Assembly (NCBI RefSeq): GCF_030551255.1 | Contig: NZ_CP130630.1 | Location: 2,895,501 to 2,959,500, forward strand | Source: Streptomyces sp. NL15-2K | Lineage (GTDB): Bacteria > Actinomycetota > Actinomycetes > Streptomycetales > Streptomycetaceae | DNA: 64,000 nt | Direction of reading: 5' to 3' | Shown here: positions 16,501 to 24,864 of the stretch, piece after piece | How positions within the stretch are numbered: position 1 is the stretch's first letter | Layout: each line of letters opens with the position of its first letter | Position numbers and translations under genes: made by a program | Notes under the pieces: generated by a model | What the model saw: the letters and a program-made list of their open reading frames with translations, nothing else | Database searches by the model: none | Told to the model about the DNA's origin: nothing

Positions 16501-19009
16501 AGGCCTGTCGTACCCGCAGTGCCCGTGCGAGGTCGTCCAGTTGGTCGGCGAGTTTGCGGCGCAGGGCCGGGATCGGGTCGGCTTCCTGAAGGCACTGTTC
16601 GCCGAGGCGGAGTGTCTCCGGGTCGACGGCGTATCCGGGGAAGGCCCAGCGGCCGGCGGCCTCGGCGATGGCGGGGCCGCGGCGGGCGGCGACGGCGACC
16701 GCGTCGTCGTAGTAGCGCGGTACGTAGTCCTGTACGAGGTCGGCCTGTTCGGGCTGCCAGAAGCCCTGGGCGGTTGCGGTGAAGAGGTAGTTGGACAGGT
16801 CGGTGAGGTTGTCGGTGGCGAACATCGCCTGCCATGCCTTGGCCTTGGTGTCCGGGTCGGGCAGGGCGGCTCGGCAGCGGGCGGCGCCTTCCTGGCCGGT
16901 GGCGCTGGGGTCGCGGTCGAGTTCGGCGGCGATGGCGGCCTCGTCGGTGGCGCCGAGGACGGCGAGGCGGCCGAGGAGGCGCCAGCGCAGTTCGGGGTCG
17001 AGTTCGGGGCCGCCGGGGACGGTGCCGTCGGCGAGCCAGGCGGCGATGGTGTCGGGGTGGGCGGCGACGTCGATGAAGTGGCGTACGGCGATCAGGCGCA
17101 GGCCGGGGTGGTCGCCGTCCTCGGTGCGGCGGATGAGGTCGCGGCACAGGGAGGTGAGGGTGGCCAGGGCGGCGGGGCGGGCCTCGGGGGTGAGGTAGCG
17201 GTTGGCGATCTGGGTGGAGGCGAAGGCGAGGACGCCTTGGACGACGGCGAGGTCCCTCTCGTGCGGGAGGTGGGTGCGGGCGGCGTCCAGGTAGGCGGAG
17301 GGCGGGAGTTGGCCGTCGCGTACGGCGTCCCTGAGGGTGTTCCAGACGACTGCGCGGGTGAGGGGGTCGGGCAGGCCGGAGAGGGCGGTGGTGACGGTTG
17401 CGAAGGATTCGGGGTCGAAGCGGATCTTGGCGTAGGTGAGGTCGCCGTCGTTGAGCAGGAGCAGTGCGGGGCGTTTGCCGATGGGGTGGGGGGTGGTCTG
17501 CGGGATGTCGAGGTCGAGGCGTTCGCGCAGGATGAGGTGGCGGCCTTCGTCGGCGATGTCCTGGTCGTAGAGGCCGACGGCGATGCGGTGGGGGCGGCTG
17601 CCGGTGCGGTCGACGGTGAGGGTGCAGGTGCCGCCGTCGGGTGTGATGCGGGGGGTGAGGGTGTCGACGCCGGTGGTGCGCAGCCAGGCGTCGGCCCAGG
17701 CGTGGACGTCGCGGTCGGTGTGGGCGGCGAGGGAGTCGACGAAGTCGGCGAGGGTGGCGTTTGCGAACTTGTGGTGGGTGAAATGGGTGTTGATGCCGGC
17801 CAGGAAGTCCTTTTCGCCGAGCCAGGTGACGAGTTGGCGGAGGGCGGAGGCGCCCTTGGCGTAGGAGATGCCGTCGATGTTGGTGAGGGCGGAGGCGGTG
17901 TCCTCGACGGTTTCGGGGGCGACGGGGTGGGTGGAGGGGCGCTGGTCTGCGTCGTATCCCCAGGGTTTGCGGGCGATGCCGAAGTCGGTCCAGGTGTCGG
18001 TGAAGCGGGTGGCTTCGGTGAGGGTCTGGTAGCCCATGTACTCGGCGAACGATTCGTTCAGCCAGAGGTCGTCCCACCATTGGAGGGTGACGAGGTCGCC
18101 GAACCACATGTGGGCCATCTCGTGGGCGATGACCATGGCGCGGGTCTGGCGTTCGGTGTCGGTGACGGCGGAGCGGTAGACGAACTCGTCGCGGAAGGTG
18201 ACCAGTCCGGGGTTTTCCATGGCGCCGTAGTTGAACTCGGGGACGAATGCCTGGTCGTAGGAGTCGAAGGGGTAGGGCTCTTCGAATTTCTCGTGGTAGC
18301 GGTCGTAGCACCGCTTGGTGATCTCGAAGAGTTCGTCGGTGTCGGCATCGAGGTGGGGGGCGAGGGAGCGGCGGCAGTGGAGGCCGAAGGGCAGGCCGCG
18401 GTGTTCCGTGCGTACGGAGTGCCAGGGGCCGGCGGTGACGGCGACGAGGTAGGTGGAGATGCGTGGGGTGGGGGCGGCTTTCCAGAGGCCGTCGCCGGTG
18501 TGTTCGGTGATGCTGTTGGCGAGGACGGTCCAGCCTTCGGGGGCTTTGACGGTGAGGTCGAAGACGGCTTTGAGGTCGGGTTGGTCGAAGGCGGGGAAGA
18601 CGCGTTTGCAGTCGTCCATGGCGAGTTGGGTGTAGAGGTAGGTCTCGCCGTCGGTGGGGTCGGTGAAGCGGTGCATGCCCTCGCCGGTGCGGGAGTAGCG
18701 CATCGCGGCGTCCACGCGCAGTTCGTGCTCGCCGGGGGTGAGGTTCTTCAGCGGCAGCCTGTTCTCGTCCAGGGTTTCCGGGTCGAGGGGCTGTCCGTCG
18801 AGGGTGACGGAGCGCAGTTCGGCGGGCTTGACCTCGACGAAGGTGTCCGTGGCGTCCTGGTCCGCGCGGACGGTGAACCTGATGACGGTGCGGGAGTCGA
18901 AGGTCTCGTCTCCGCGGGTCAGATCGAGGTCGATCGTGTAGCGGTGGACGTCGAGGAGCTTGGCACGGGTCTGCGCTTCGTCGCGCGTCAGTACGGACAT
19001 GCAGGACAT
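16499..19009 (-). CDS. pepN: Aminopeptidase N (M1 family)
   Basis: 836 residues from the ATG at 19009; a second ATG at 19000 is equally plausible. It is a zinc exopeptidase that removes N-terminal residues from peptides in the cytosol. The substrate motif GAMEN is near residue 261 and the zinc motif HEMAHMWFGD near 295, with the third ligand in LNESFAEYMG. The C-terminal half is the ERAP1-like helical domain. Size and layout match Streptomyces lividans PepN as I recall it. It is monocistronic and closes with the hairpin at 16441-16500. Confidence 0.95.
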   Translation of the reverse strand: MSCMSVLTRDEAQTRAKLLDVHRYTIDLDLTRGDETFDSRTVIRFTVRADQDATDTFVEVKPAELRSVTLDGQPLDPETLDENRLPLKNLTPGEHELRVDAAMRYSRTGEGMHRFTDPTDGETYLYTQLAMDDCKRVFPAFDQPDLKAVFDLTVKAPEGWTVLANSITEHTGDGLWKAAPTPRISTYLVAVTAGPWHSVRTEHRGLPFGLHCRRSLAPHLDADTDELFEITKRCYDRYHEKFEEPYPFDSYDQAFVPEFNYGAMENPGLVTFRDEFVYRSAVTDTERQTRAMVIAHEMAHMWFGDLVTLQWWDDLWLNESFAEYMGYQTLTEATRFTDTWTDFGIARKPWGYDADQRPSTHPVAPETVEDTASALTNIDGISYAKGASALRQLVTWLGEKDFLAGINTHFTHHKFANATLADFVDSLAAHTDRDVHAWADAWLRTTGVDTLTPRITPDGGTCTLTVDRTGSRPHRIAVGLYDQDIADEGRHLILRERLDLDIPQTTPHPIGKRPALLLLNDGDLTYAKIRFDPESFATVTTALSGLPDPLTRAVVWNTLRDAVRDGQLPPSAYLDAARTHLPHERDLAVVQGVLAFASTQIANRYLTPEARPAALATLTSLCRDLIRRTEDGDHPGLRLIAVRHFIDVAAHPDTIAAWLADGTVPGGPELDPELRWRLLGRLAVLGATDEAAIAAELDRDPSATGQEGAARCRAALPDPDTKAKAWQAMFATDNLTDLSNYLFTATAQGFWQPEQADLVQDYVPRYYDDAVAVAARRGPAIAEAAGRWAFPGYAVDPETLRLGEQCLQEADPIPALRRKLADQLDDLARALRVRQA

Positions 19010-19056
19010 GCTGCCTGATGGTGCTGACCTGGCACAGAGGCGGATCGGTACGTGCC

Positions 19057-19608
19057 CTATGTCCGGTCCTGCTCCAGCTCTTCGGTGTGCGCCTCTTGGG
19101 CTCGCTGGGGCGGAACCCGGGCGTCCGGGTGGGGCAGGGCGAGGCGTGGGGAGGGTTCCGCGGGTTCGGTGTGGTCCTTGACCAGGGCGCGTAGTTCGCG
19201 CACTTCCTGTTCGAGGGCGAGGTGGCGTTGGTGGGCGTCGAACAGGTAGCGGACTTTGGTGCGCAGGGACCAGGGGTCGATGGGCTTCATGACGAGGTCG
19301 GCGACGCCGAGGCCGAAGGCGGTGGCGGTCAGGTCGTGGTCGAGGCCGAAGCCGGTGAGCAGGATGACGGGGATGTGCTGGGTCTGTTCGACACGGCGCA
19401 TGTAGCGCACCACGTCGAGGCCGGTGACGCCGGGCATGCGTACGTCGAGCAGCAGGAGGCCGACCTTGCCGCGCAGGACCTCTTTGAGGGCCTCGTCGCC
19501 GCTGGTGGCGCGGCCCAGCAGGTAGCCCAGCGGGGCCAGGGCGCTCTCCAGGGCGTACAGAGTGTCCTTGTGGTCGTCGACGATGAGGATCCTGGCATCC
19601 GACGGCAT
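19057..19608 (-). CDS. Stand-alone receiver-domain response regulator
   Basis: 183 residues. The receiver domain (5-125) has the acidic pair VDDH, phospho-acceptor Asp55 in LLLLDVRMPG, the threonine in ILLTGFG and the lysine in VMKPIDPW. After it come a predicted coiled coil (ALEQEVRELRALVKDH) and a charged, proline-rich tail with no recognisable output domain. Such proteins often pair with hybrid kinases or act by protein contact. No kinase gene is adjacent. Confidence 0.85.
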   Translation of the reverse strand: MPSDARILIVDDHKDTLYALESALAPLGYLLGRATSGDEALKEVLRGKVGLLLLDVRMPGVTGLDVVRYMRRVEQTQHIPVILLTGFGLDHDLTATAFGLGVADLVMKPIDPWSLRTKVRYLFDAHQRHLALEQEVRELRALVKDHTEPAEPSPRLALPHPDARVPPQRAQEAHTEELEQDRT

Positions 19609-19748
19609 GGCCCGACGTCCCTCCCTCGTGGGCGATCCAGCTTATGCCCGAATAGCTGACGGGGCGTGCTCGTCAGCTGACAAGGAGTGCACAGCGCAGC
19701 ATGCCGCTTGCAGGCGTCGGTGTCACGTGCGCGGGCTGTCGGAGGAGG

Positions 19749-20099
19749 TCAATTCGCCAGGTTTGTGGATCCGTTGACGGTGTCGTCGGCGATGCGTTCG
19801 TGGTGCCGGATCACTTCGCCGATGATGAAGTTCAGGAACTTCTCAGCGAAGGCCGGGTCCAGTTTGGCGTTCTCGGCGAGGGCGCGCAGTCGGGTGATCT
19901 GCCGGGCCTCGCGGGCCGGGTCGGCGGGCGGGAGCTGGTGCCGGGCCTTGAGGTGGCCGACCTGCTGGGTGCATTTGAAGCGCTCGGCGAGCATGTGGAC
20001 GACGGCCGCGTCGATGTTGTCGATGCTGTCGCGCAGCCGGGCGAGCTCATCGCGGACGGCCGGGTCGACGTCACTGCTACCGGTGTTGCTGGTGGTCAT
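19749..20099 (-). CDS. Chorismate mutase (AroQ class)
   Basis: 116 residues, all helical. It converts chorismate to prephenate, the branch to phenylalanine and tyrosine. Family residues include RDSIDNIDAAVVHMLAERF at the N-terminal long helix and the arginine and lysine of QVGHLKAR that bind the two carboxylates. It has no fused dehydratase or DAHP synthase domain and is a single gene. The ATG at 20099 is the natural start. Confidence 0.9.
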   Translation of the reverse strand: MTTSNTGSSDVDPAVRDELARLRDSIDNIDAAVVHMLAERFKCTQQVGHLKARHQLPPADPAREARQITRLRALAENAKLDPAFAEKFLNFIIGEVIRHHERIADDTVNGSTNLAN

Positions 20100-20862
20100 G
20101 GGTGCCTACCCTACGGGGCCACCTCCGCGTGCCGTTCGACGCGGGGCGGGTCGTCGGGGTCGGGGGTCTGGTTGCTTCGGCCGCCGAGGATGGTGGGGCG
20201 CTGCTGGGCGCGGAGGCGGACCGGGGGCCAGGTCGGCGTGGCCTGTGTCGGAAGCGGCGCCTGCCGGGCGACGCCTGGCACGCTCCCCCACGCTCGAACC
20301 GGTGGTGGGTGAACAGGCGGGAGAGAAGAGACGGGCCAGGTCGTCGTCCCGACCCGGCGTGCCGCGACCGCGGTGGGCGATTCGGTCGCGGCCGCGGTTC
20401 CGGTTCTGTCGGGCGGCCGCGGCGGAGGCCGAGGAGGTGGTACTGGGGCTGCGGACGGCGGTGCGGTTTCGGCGGGGGTCATGCCGTGCCAGGCGTGCCG
20501 TGCCAGGCGGCGAGGTCGACGGCCGGCAGGGGCAAGCAGGCGGGGCGGGCGAGGGCTTCGACGGAGGGCCGCTACCGGCCCGTCGGCCCGCAGCGGAGGA
20601 AGCGGTCCTGGGGCTGCGGACGGCGGTGCGGTCCGGCGGCGGCCATGCCGTGTCAGGCGTACCGTGCCAGGCGGCGAGGTCGACGGCCGGCAGGGGCAGG
20701 CAGGCGGGGCGGGCGAGGGCTACGACGTGGGCCTACCGGTCCGTCGGCCCGCAGCGGACGCTGTAGGTTCCCGGGCCGGTGCTGCGGGCGAGGCGCAGTG
20801 AGGTGTGGGGGCTGGAGTTCGAGGGGGCGTCGACGGGGCTCGCCTCGGGCTCCGGGGCCTGC
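20100..20862. other. 763-bp stretch without a convincing gene
   Basis: The stretch between chorismate mutase and the GNAT gene is very G+C-rich and is dominated by the 165-bp tandem repeat at 20433-20760. On the minus strand a 123-codon proline-rich frame (20111-20482) has moderately coding-like third positions toward its end, but no family match and an unconvincing start. Each repeat copy encodes, on the minus strand, a similar peptide (ALARPAC followed by LPLPAVDLAAWHGTP), but in different frames relative to the downstream reading frame. I see a possible decayed gene and nothing firmer. Confidence 0.5.
20433..20760. repeat. 165-bp tandem duplication, two copies
   Basis: Copies at about 20433-20597 and 20598-20760 share long blocks, including CTGGGGCTGCGGACGGCG (20443 and 20608), GGCGAGGTCGACGGCCGGCA and CGTCGGCCCGCAGCGGA. 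The offset is 165 bp throughout. Mismatches are scattered, so the duplication is not recent. Confidence 0.85.
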
Positions 20863-21309
20863 TCAGGCGCCGATGGCCTTGTGGAACTGCACGTCCTCGT
20901 GTCCGCCGGGGATTCCTCCGGCGCGGCCGGTCTCGCGGAAGCCGAGCTTGCGGTAGAACTCCGGGGCCTGGAAGGTGTACGTGGAGACGATCATGTCGGT
21001 GCAGCCGCGCCGTACGGCCTCCGCCTCGGCGGCCCGCATCAGCCGGCTCCCCCAGCCCGCGTGCCGCTGGTCCTCGCGTACCCACAGCATGTCGACGGCG
21101 CAGCACCCGCCCCAGATCCACGCCGTGAGCCCGCCGAGCAGCTCGCCGTCGGTGTCCTCGACGCGGACGGTGAAGTCCTCGGGTGTGCCGGCGCCGGTCG
21201 CGCGGGCGTTGAAGGCGGTGAGTTCGTCGTCGAGTCGCTGTTCGAGGGCCTCGTCCGGGCCGCTCACCCGCACGGCGGCGGCCCGGTCGCGGTGCTGTTC
21301 GTCGGTCAC
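20863..21309 (-). CDS. GNAT-family N-acetyltransferase
   Basis: 148 residues from the GTG at 21309; longer frames upstream lack GNAT similarity. The acetyl-CoA pyrophosphate loop is DQRHAGWGSRLM (the Q/R-x-x-G-x-G motif), preceded by the beta strand AVDMLWV and followed by FYRKLGFRETGR, the typical end of the fold. The substrate is unknown. It is divergent from the metallopeptidase gene, with 107 bp between the starts. Confidence 0.85.
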   Translation of the reverse strand: MTDEQHRDRAAAVRVSGPDEALEQRLDDELTAFNARATGAGTPEDFTVRVEDTDGELLGGLTAWIWGGCCAVDMLWVREDQRHAGWGSRLMRAAEAEAVRRGCTDMIVSTYTFQAPEFYRKLGFRETGRAGGIPGGHEDVQFHKAIGA

Positions 21310-21416
21310 GGTCCGGAGTATGGCAGCGACCGCGGTCCGCACCGGACCGACCAGGGAAGATCCGGCCGTATCCCCGTAGAGTGGAGACGGGTTCACGGCG
21401 TCTTGGGGGTACGGGC

Positions 21417-22298
21417 GTGGCGAACGACGGACCGGTCGAGCACGGCTACCCACACCTGGAGACGGTGCGGGCCGCGATCACGGCGTTGTACAAACGGTTG
21501 TCGTACGACACCGTCCAGACGTTCGCGACGAGTGTGGCCCCCGTCGACGTGGCGTTCTGTGACACGGATGATCTGTATCTGGGGGCGCAGCGGGTGGCCC
21601 GTGAGCTGGTGCGGCACTACCGGCTGCCGGATGCCCGGCTGGTCGTCAGCTTCCGTGAGATGACGCATGCGGCGAATGTCGAACTCGCCGCCGGGCCGGA
21701 GTACTTCGTCGAGCTGAACGACCGATTCCGCACCCATCGACGGGACATCGGCGCGGCCCTCGCCCACGAGGTGATGCACGTCTATCTGCACCGCCTCGAC
21801 CTGTCCTTCCCGGGCACCCGGGACAACGAGATCCTCACCGACACGGCGACGACGTACCTGGGCGCGGGCTGGCTGCTGCTGGACGCGTACCGGGAGGATG
21901 CCGCGTCGTCCCAGAAGCTGGGCTATCTCACGCCGGAGGAGTTCGGGTACGTCCTCGCCAAGCGTGCCCTGGTCTTCGGTGAGGATCCCTCGGTGTGGTT
22001 CACCAGCCCGCAGGCCTACACGGCGTACGTCAAGGGCATGGCACGGGCCCGGCAGGACGAGCAGCAGCCTCCGCTGACCGCGGCCGGGTGGGCGGGGCGG
22101 CGGCGCTATGCCCGCGACCGGCGGCACGCGCCCGGGCCTCAGCCCGGCGTCCCCTATACCTTCAGCCCCGACGGCGGCGGCCGGCTCCGCGTGTCTTTTC
22201 CCTGCCCGACCTGTCATCAGCGGATCAGGGTGCCGGTGCGGGGGCGGATGCGGGCGCGGTGTGCGTTGTGCCGGACGGTGTTGGAGTGTGACACGTAG
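21417..22298 (+). CDS. Putative zinc metallopeptidase with C-terminal zinc ribbon
   Basis: 293 residues from the GTG at 21417, with GGGGG 9 bp upstream. The motif ALAHEVMHVYLHR has the HExxH zinc site, and NEILTDTATTYLGAG downstream offers the third ligand and a conserved Asp as in gluzincin-like enzymes. The last 45 residues carry CPTCH and CALC pairs that should bind a structural zinc. There is no signal peptide, so it acts in the cytosol. I do not recognise a named family; a DUF-type peptidase or a zinc-dependent chaperone-like protein are the alternatives. Its final codons lie inside a 13-bp tandem repeat. Confidence 0.7.
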   Translation: MANDGPVEHGYPHLETVRAAITALYKRLSYDTVQTFATSVAPVDVAFCDTDDLYLGAQRVARELVRHYRLPDARLVVSFREMTHAANVELAAGPEYFVELNDRFRTHRRDIGAALAHEVMHVYLHRLDLSFPGTRDNEILTDTATTYLGAGWLLLDAYREDAASSQKLGYLTPEEFGYVLAKRALVFGEDPSVWFTSPQAYTAYVKGMARARQDEQQPPLTAAGWAGRRRYARDRRHAPGPQPGVPYTFSPDGGGRLRVSFPCPTCHQRIRVPVRGRMRARCALCRTVLECDT

Positions 22299-22352
22299 TT
22301 GTGACACGCAGTTGTGACCTGTGAATGTGACACGTGGTTGTGACACGTAGTT
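22288..22352 (+). repeat. Five 13-bp tandem repeats at a gene end
   Basis: Five consecutive 13-bp units with consensus GTGACACGTAGTT: units 1 and 5 are identical, units 2 and 4 differ by one base, and the middle unit is the most diverged. The first unit supplies the last codons and the TAG stop of the metallopeptidase gene; the last ends 6 bp before the stop of the convergent dehydrogenase gene. Confidence 0.9.
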
Positions 22353-22358
22353 CCTGCT

Positions 22359-23264
22359 CTACGCCCCGTACACCGCCCCCGGCACCTCCGCCTCCCCCAA
22401 CAGCTTCAGCACCGCCTCCCCCGCCTCCCCCGGCCCCCACCGCGCCCCCTTGTCGACCGTGGGTCCCGGGCGCCAGCCCTCCATGACCGTGATGCGGCCG
22501 CCCTCCGCCTCGAAGATCCGCCCGGTGACGCCGGCGCTCGCCGGGGAGCCGAGCCAGACGACGAGCGGGGAGACGTTCTCCGGGGCCATGGTGTCGAAGC
22601 CGGTGACGGGTGCGGCCATGGTGTCGGCGAAGGCGTGTTCCGTCATCCGGGTGCGGGCCGCGGGTGCGATCGCGTTGACCTGGACGCCGTATCGGGCCAG
22701 TTCGGCCGCCGCCACCAGCGTCAGCCCGACGATGCCGGCCTTCGCCGCGCTGTAGTTGCCCTGTCCCACCGAGCCGAGCAGCCCCGCTCCGCTGCTGGTG
22801 TTGACGATGCGGGCCCCGGGCGTGCGCCCCGCCTTGGTCTCGGCGCGCCAGTGTGCGGCGGCGTGTTTGAGGGGCAGGAAGTGTCCCTTGAGGTGGACGC
22901 GCAGTACGGCGTCCCAGTCGTCCTCGTCGAGGTTGACCAGCATTCGGTCGCGCAGGAAGCCGGCGTTGTTGACGAGGGTGTCGAGGCGGCCGTAGGTCTC
23001 CAGGGCGGTCCGGATCAAGGATGCGGCCCCTTCGCTCGTGGCGATGTCGCCGCCGTGCGCGACCGCTTGTCCGCCCGCCGCGCGGATGGTGTCCACCACC
23101 TGTCCGGCGGGGCTGTCGGCGCCCGGTGTGCCGTCGAGGCCGACGCCGAGGTCGTTGACGACGAGCCGGGCGCCCTCGGCGGCGAACGCGAGGGCGTGGG
23201 CGCGGCCGAGGCCGCGTCCCGCGCCGGTGACGACGACGACCCGGCCGTCGCAGATTCCGCTCAT
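22359..23264 (-). CDS. SDR-family dehydrogenase of the HIP steroid cluster (Rv3548c-like)
   Basis: 301 residues. Rossmann motif TGAGRGLG near the N-terminus, NNAG in the middle and the catalytic YSAAK. It is longer than simple SDRs because of a C-terminal extension resembling the dehydrogenase unit of multifunctional beta-oxidation enzymes. The position, last of two SDR genes divergent from an echA20-type gene, matches Rv3548c in the M. tuberculosis KstR2 regulon. It begins 1 bp after the upstream SDR stop, with GGAGGAG placed in that gene's end. The exact hydroxyacyl-CoA substrate is not known to me. Confidence 0.82.
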   Translation of the reverse strand: MSGICDGRVVVVTGAGRGLGRAHALAFAAEGARLVVNDLGVGLDGTPGADSPAGQVVDTIRAAGGQAVAHGGDIATSEGAASLIRTALETYGRLDTLVNNAGFLRDRMLVNLDEDDWDAVLRVHLKGHFLPLKHAAAHWRAETKAGRTPGARIVNTSSGAGLLGSVGQGNYSAAKAGIVGLTLVAAAELARYGVQVNAIAPAARTRMTEHAFADTMAAPVTGFDTMAPENVSPLVVWLGSPASAGVTGRIFEAEGGRITVMEGWRPGPTVDKGARWGPGEAGEAVLKLLGEAEVPGAVYGA

Positions 23265-23265
23265 C

Positions 23266-24018
23266 TCACTCCTCCATGTTGGGGTCGGCGTCGGCGGTTG
23301 CCGCGTCCAGGAACGCGGGCCGTTCTCCGCCGCCGTGTACGAGCAGGCTCGCCCCGCTGATGTAGGCGGCGGCCTCGGAGGCGAGGAAGACCGCGGCGGC
23401 GCCGATGTCGGCGGGTTCGGCGAGGCGGCCGAGCGGGACGGTGCGGGAGACGGCGTCGATGCCGTCCTCGTCGCCGTAGTGGAGGTGGGACAGTTCGGTG
23501 CGGACCATGCCGACGACGAGGGTGTTGACGCGGACCTCCGGTGCCCATTCCACGGCCATCGAGCGGGCGAGGTTCTCCAAGCCCGCCTTGGCCGCCCCGT
23601 AGGCGGCCGTCCCGGGTGACGGGCGGCTGCCGCTCACGCTGCCGATCATCACGACGGCGCCCCGGGTCCGCTTCAGGTGCTCGTACGCGGCGAGGGAGAC
23701 CGTCAGTGGTGCGAGGAGGTTGAGCTGGACGACCCGGGCGTGTCGCTCGGCGTCGGCGTCGGCCAGCAGCCGGTAGGGGGCGCCGCCCGCGTTGTTGACG
23801 AGGACGTCGACCTGGGGAAGAGCGTCGAAGAAGCGCCGGACCGCGCCTGCGTCCCGTACGTCCAACGGCATGAACTCGGTCTTGTCCACCGGCACCTCCG
23901 GGGCCCGGCGCGCGCAGATCACGACCTGGGCGCCCGCGCGCGCGAGGGAGCGCGCGATCCCGGCTCCGACCCCGCGGGTGCCGCCGGTGACGACGGCGAC
24001 CTTCCCGTCCAGCTCCAT
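23266..24018 (-). CDS. SDR-family dehydrogenase of the HIP steroid cluster (Rv3549c-like)
   Basis: 250 residues, classical SDR length. It has TGGTRGVGAG for NAD(P) binding, NNAGG, the catalytic serine in MIGSVSG and the YGAAK pair. It is the first gene of a two-gene minus-strand unit starting 55 bp from the divergent hydratase gene, and the palindromic operator at 24024-24063 lies in that gap. By position it corresponds to Rv3549c. Confidence 0.83.
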   Translation of the reverse strand: MELDGKVAVVTGGTRGVGAGIARSLARAGAQVVICARRAPEVPVDKTEFMPLDVRDAGAVRRFFDALPQVDVLVNNAGGAPYRLLADADAERHARVVQLNLLAPLTVSLAAYEHLKRTRGAVVMIGSVSGSRPSPGTAAYGAAKAGLENLARSMAVEWAPEVRVNTLVVGMVRTELSHLHYGDEDGIDAVSRTVPLGRLAEPADIGAAAVFLASEAAAYISGASLLVHGGGERPAFLDAATADADPNMEE

Positions 24019-24023
24019 TCGCT

Positions 24024-24063
24024 GCTACCTTCCACCTAACAAACGTTTGGTGGAAAGGTAGCT
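24024..24063. promoter_or_regulatory. KstR2-type operator in the divergent SDR/echA20 promoter
   Basis: An extended palindrome with arms GCTACCTT-CCACC and GGTGG-AAAGGTAGC around a core AACAAACGTTTGGT (24038-24051). The core agrees with the mycobacterial KstR2 motif A-n-CAAG-n-n-CTTG-n-T at the outer positions (A-n-CAA...TTG-n-T). A second, related site lies at 30374-30396. Both sit in the two divergent promoters of the cluster. Confidence 0.75.
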
Positions 24064-24072
24064 GATGCGCCC

Positions 24073-24864
24073 ATGGGTGTCTCCACCTCGTCCCAGGAAA
24101 ACTCGTCCCCGGAAGAGGGGGTTTCCGTCTCGTCCCCGGCTCCCGGGGTGTGCGCCGTCACCGTCGACTTCCCTCCGGTGAACGCGCTGCCGGTGGACGG
24201 CTGGTTCGCGCTGGCCGACGCCGTGCGCGCGGCCGGCCGGGACGCCGGGGTGCGGTGTGTGGTGCTGGCCGCCGAGGGGCGGGGGTTCAACGCGGGCGTG
24301 GACATCAAGGAGATCCAGGCGCGGGGGCAGGGGGCGCTGGTCGGCGCCAACCGCGGCTGCTTCGAGGCCTTCGCGGCGGTGTACGACTGCGAGGTGCCGG
24401 TGGTGGCGGCGGTGCAGGGCTTCTGCCTGGGCGGCGGCATCGGTCTGGTGGGGAACGCGGACGTGGTCGTGGCGAGCGAGGACGCCACCTTCGGGCTGCC
24501 CGAGCTGGACCGGGGAGCGCTGGGCGCCGCCACGCATCTGGCCCGGCTGGTCCCGCAGCACCTGATGCGGGCGCTGTACTACACCTCCCGCACGGTGAGC
24601 GCGGCCGAGCTGCATGGACACGGGTCGGTGTGGCGGGTGGTGCCGCGCGCCGGGCTGCGTGCGGCCGCGCTGGAGCTGGCCGGCGAGATCGCCGCCAAGG
24701 ACGGGGAGTTGGTCCGCCTGGCCAAGGCCGCCATCAACGGCATCGACCCGGTGGACGTGCGCCGCAGCTACCGCTTCGAGCAGGGCTTCACCTTCGAGGC
24801 CGGCCTCAGCGGCGTGGCCGACCGGGTCCGCGAAAGCTTCGGAAGGGAGCGTGCGGGTGACTGA
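24073..24864 (+). CDS. Enoyl-CoA hydratase/isomerase-family ring hydrolase (EchA20-like)
   Basis: 263 residues, crotonase fold. The oxyanion-hole motifs are RGFNAGVDIKE and CLGGGIGLVGNADVVVA. In M. tuberculosis the enzyme in this position, EchA20, opens ring D of a HIP-derived CoA thioester hydrolytically rather than hydrating a double bond. It is the first gene of the plus-strand run echA20-ipdA-ipdB-ipdC, directly under the KstR2-type operator. The ipdA start lies inside its last codons. Confidence 0.83.
   Translation: MGVSTSSQENSSPEEGVSVSSPAPGVCAVTVDFPPVNALPVDGWFALADAVRAAGRDAGVRCVVLAAEGRGFNAGVDIKEIQARGQGALVGANRGCFEAFAAVYDCEVPVVAAVQGFCLGGGIGLVGNADVVVASEDATFGLPELDRGALGAATHLARLVPQHLMRALYYTSRTVSAAELHGHGSVWRVVPRAGLRAAALELAGEIAAKDGELVRLAKAAINGIDPVDVRRSYRFEQGFTFEAGLSGVADRVRESFGRERAGD

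Noticed and set aside
15809..19018. A 1069-codon plus-strand frame
   Set aside because: It is antisense to the decarboxylase and pepN genes, is dominated by Gly/Val/Glu low complexity and results from the G/C third-position bias of the real genes.
20111..20482. A 123-codon proline-rich frame on the minus strand
   Set aside because: It has partly coding-like third positions but no family match, a poor start and a neighbouring frame of equal quality. Recorded only as a possible decayed gene.
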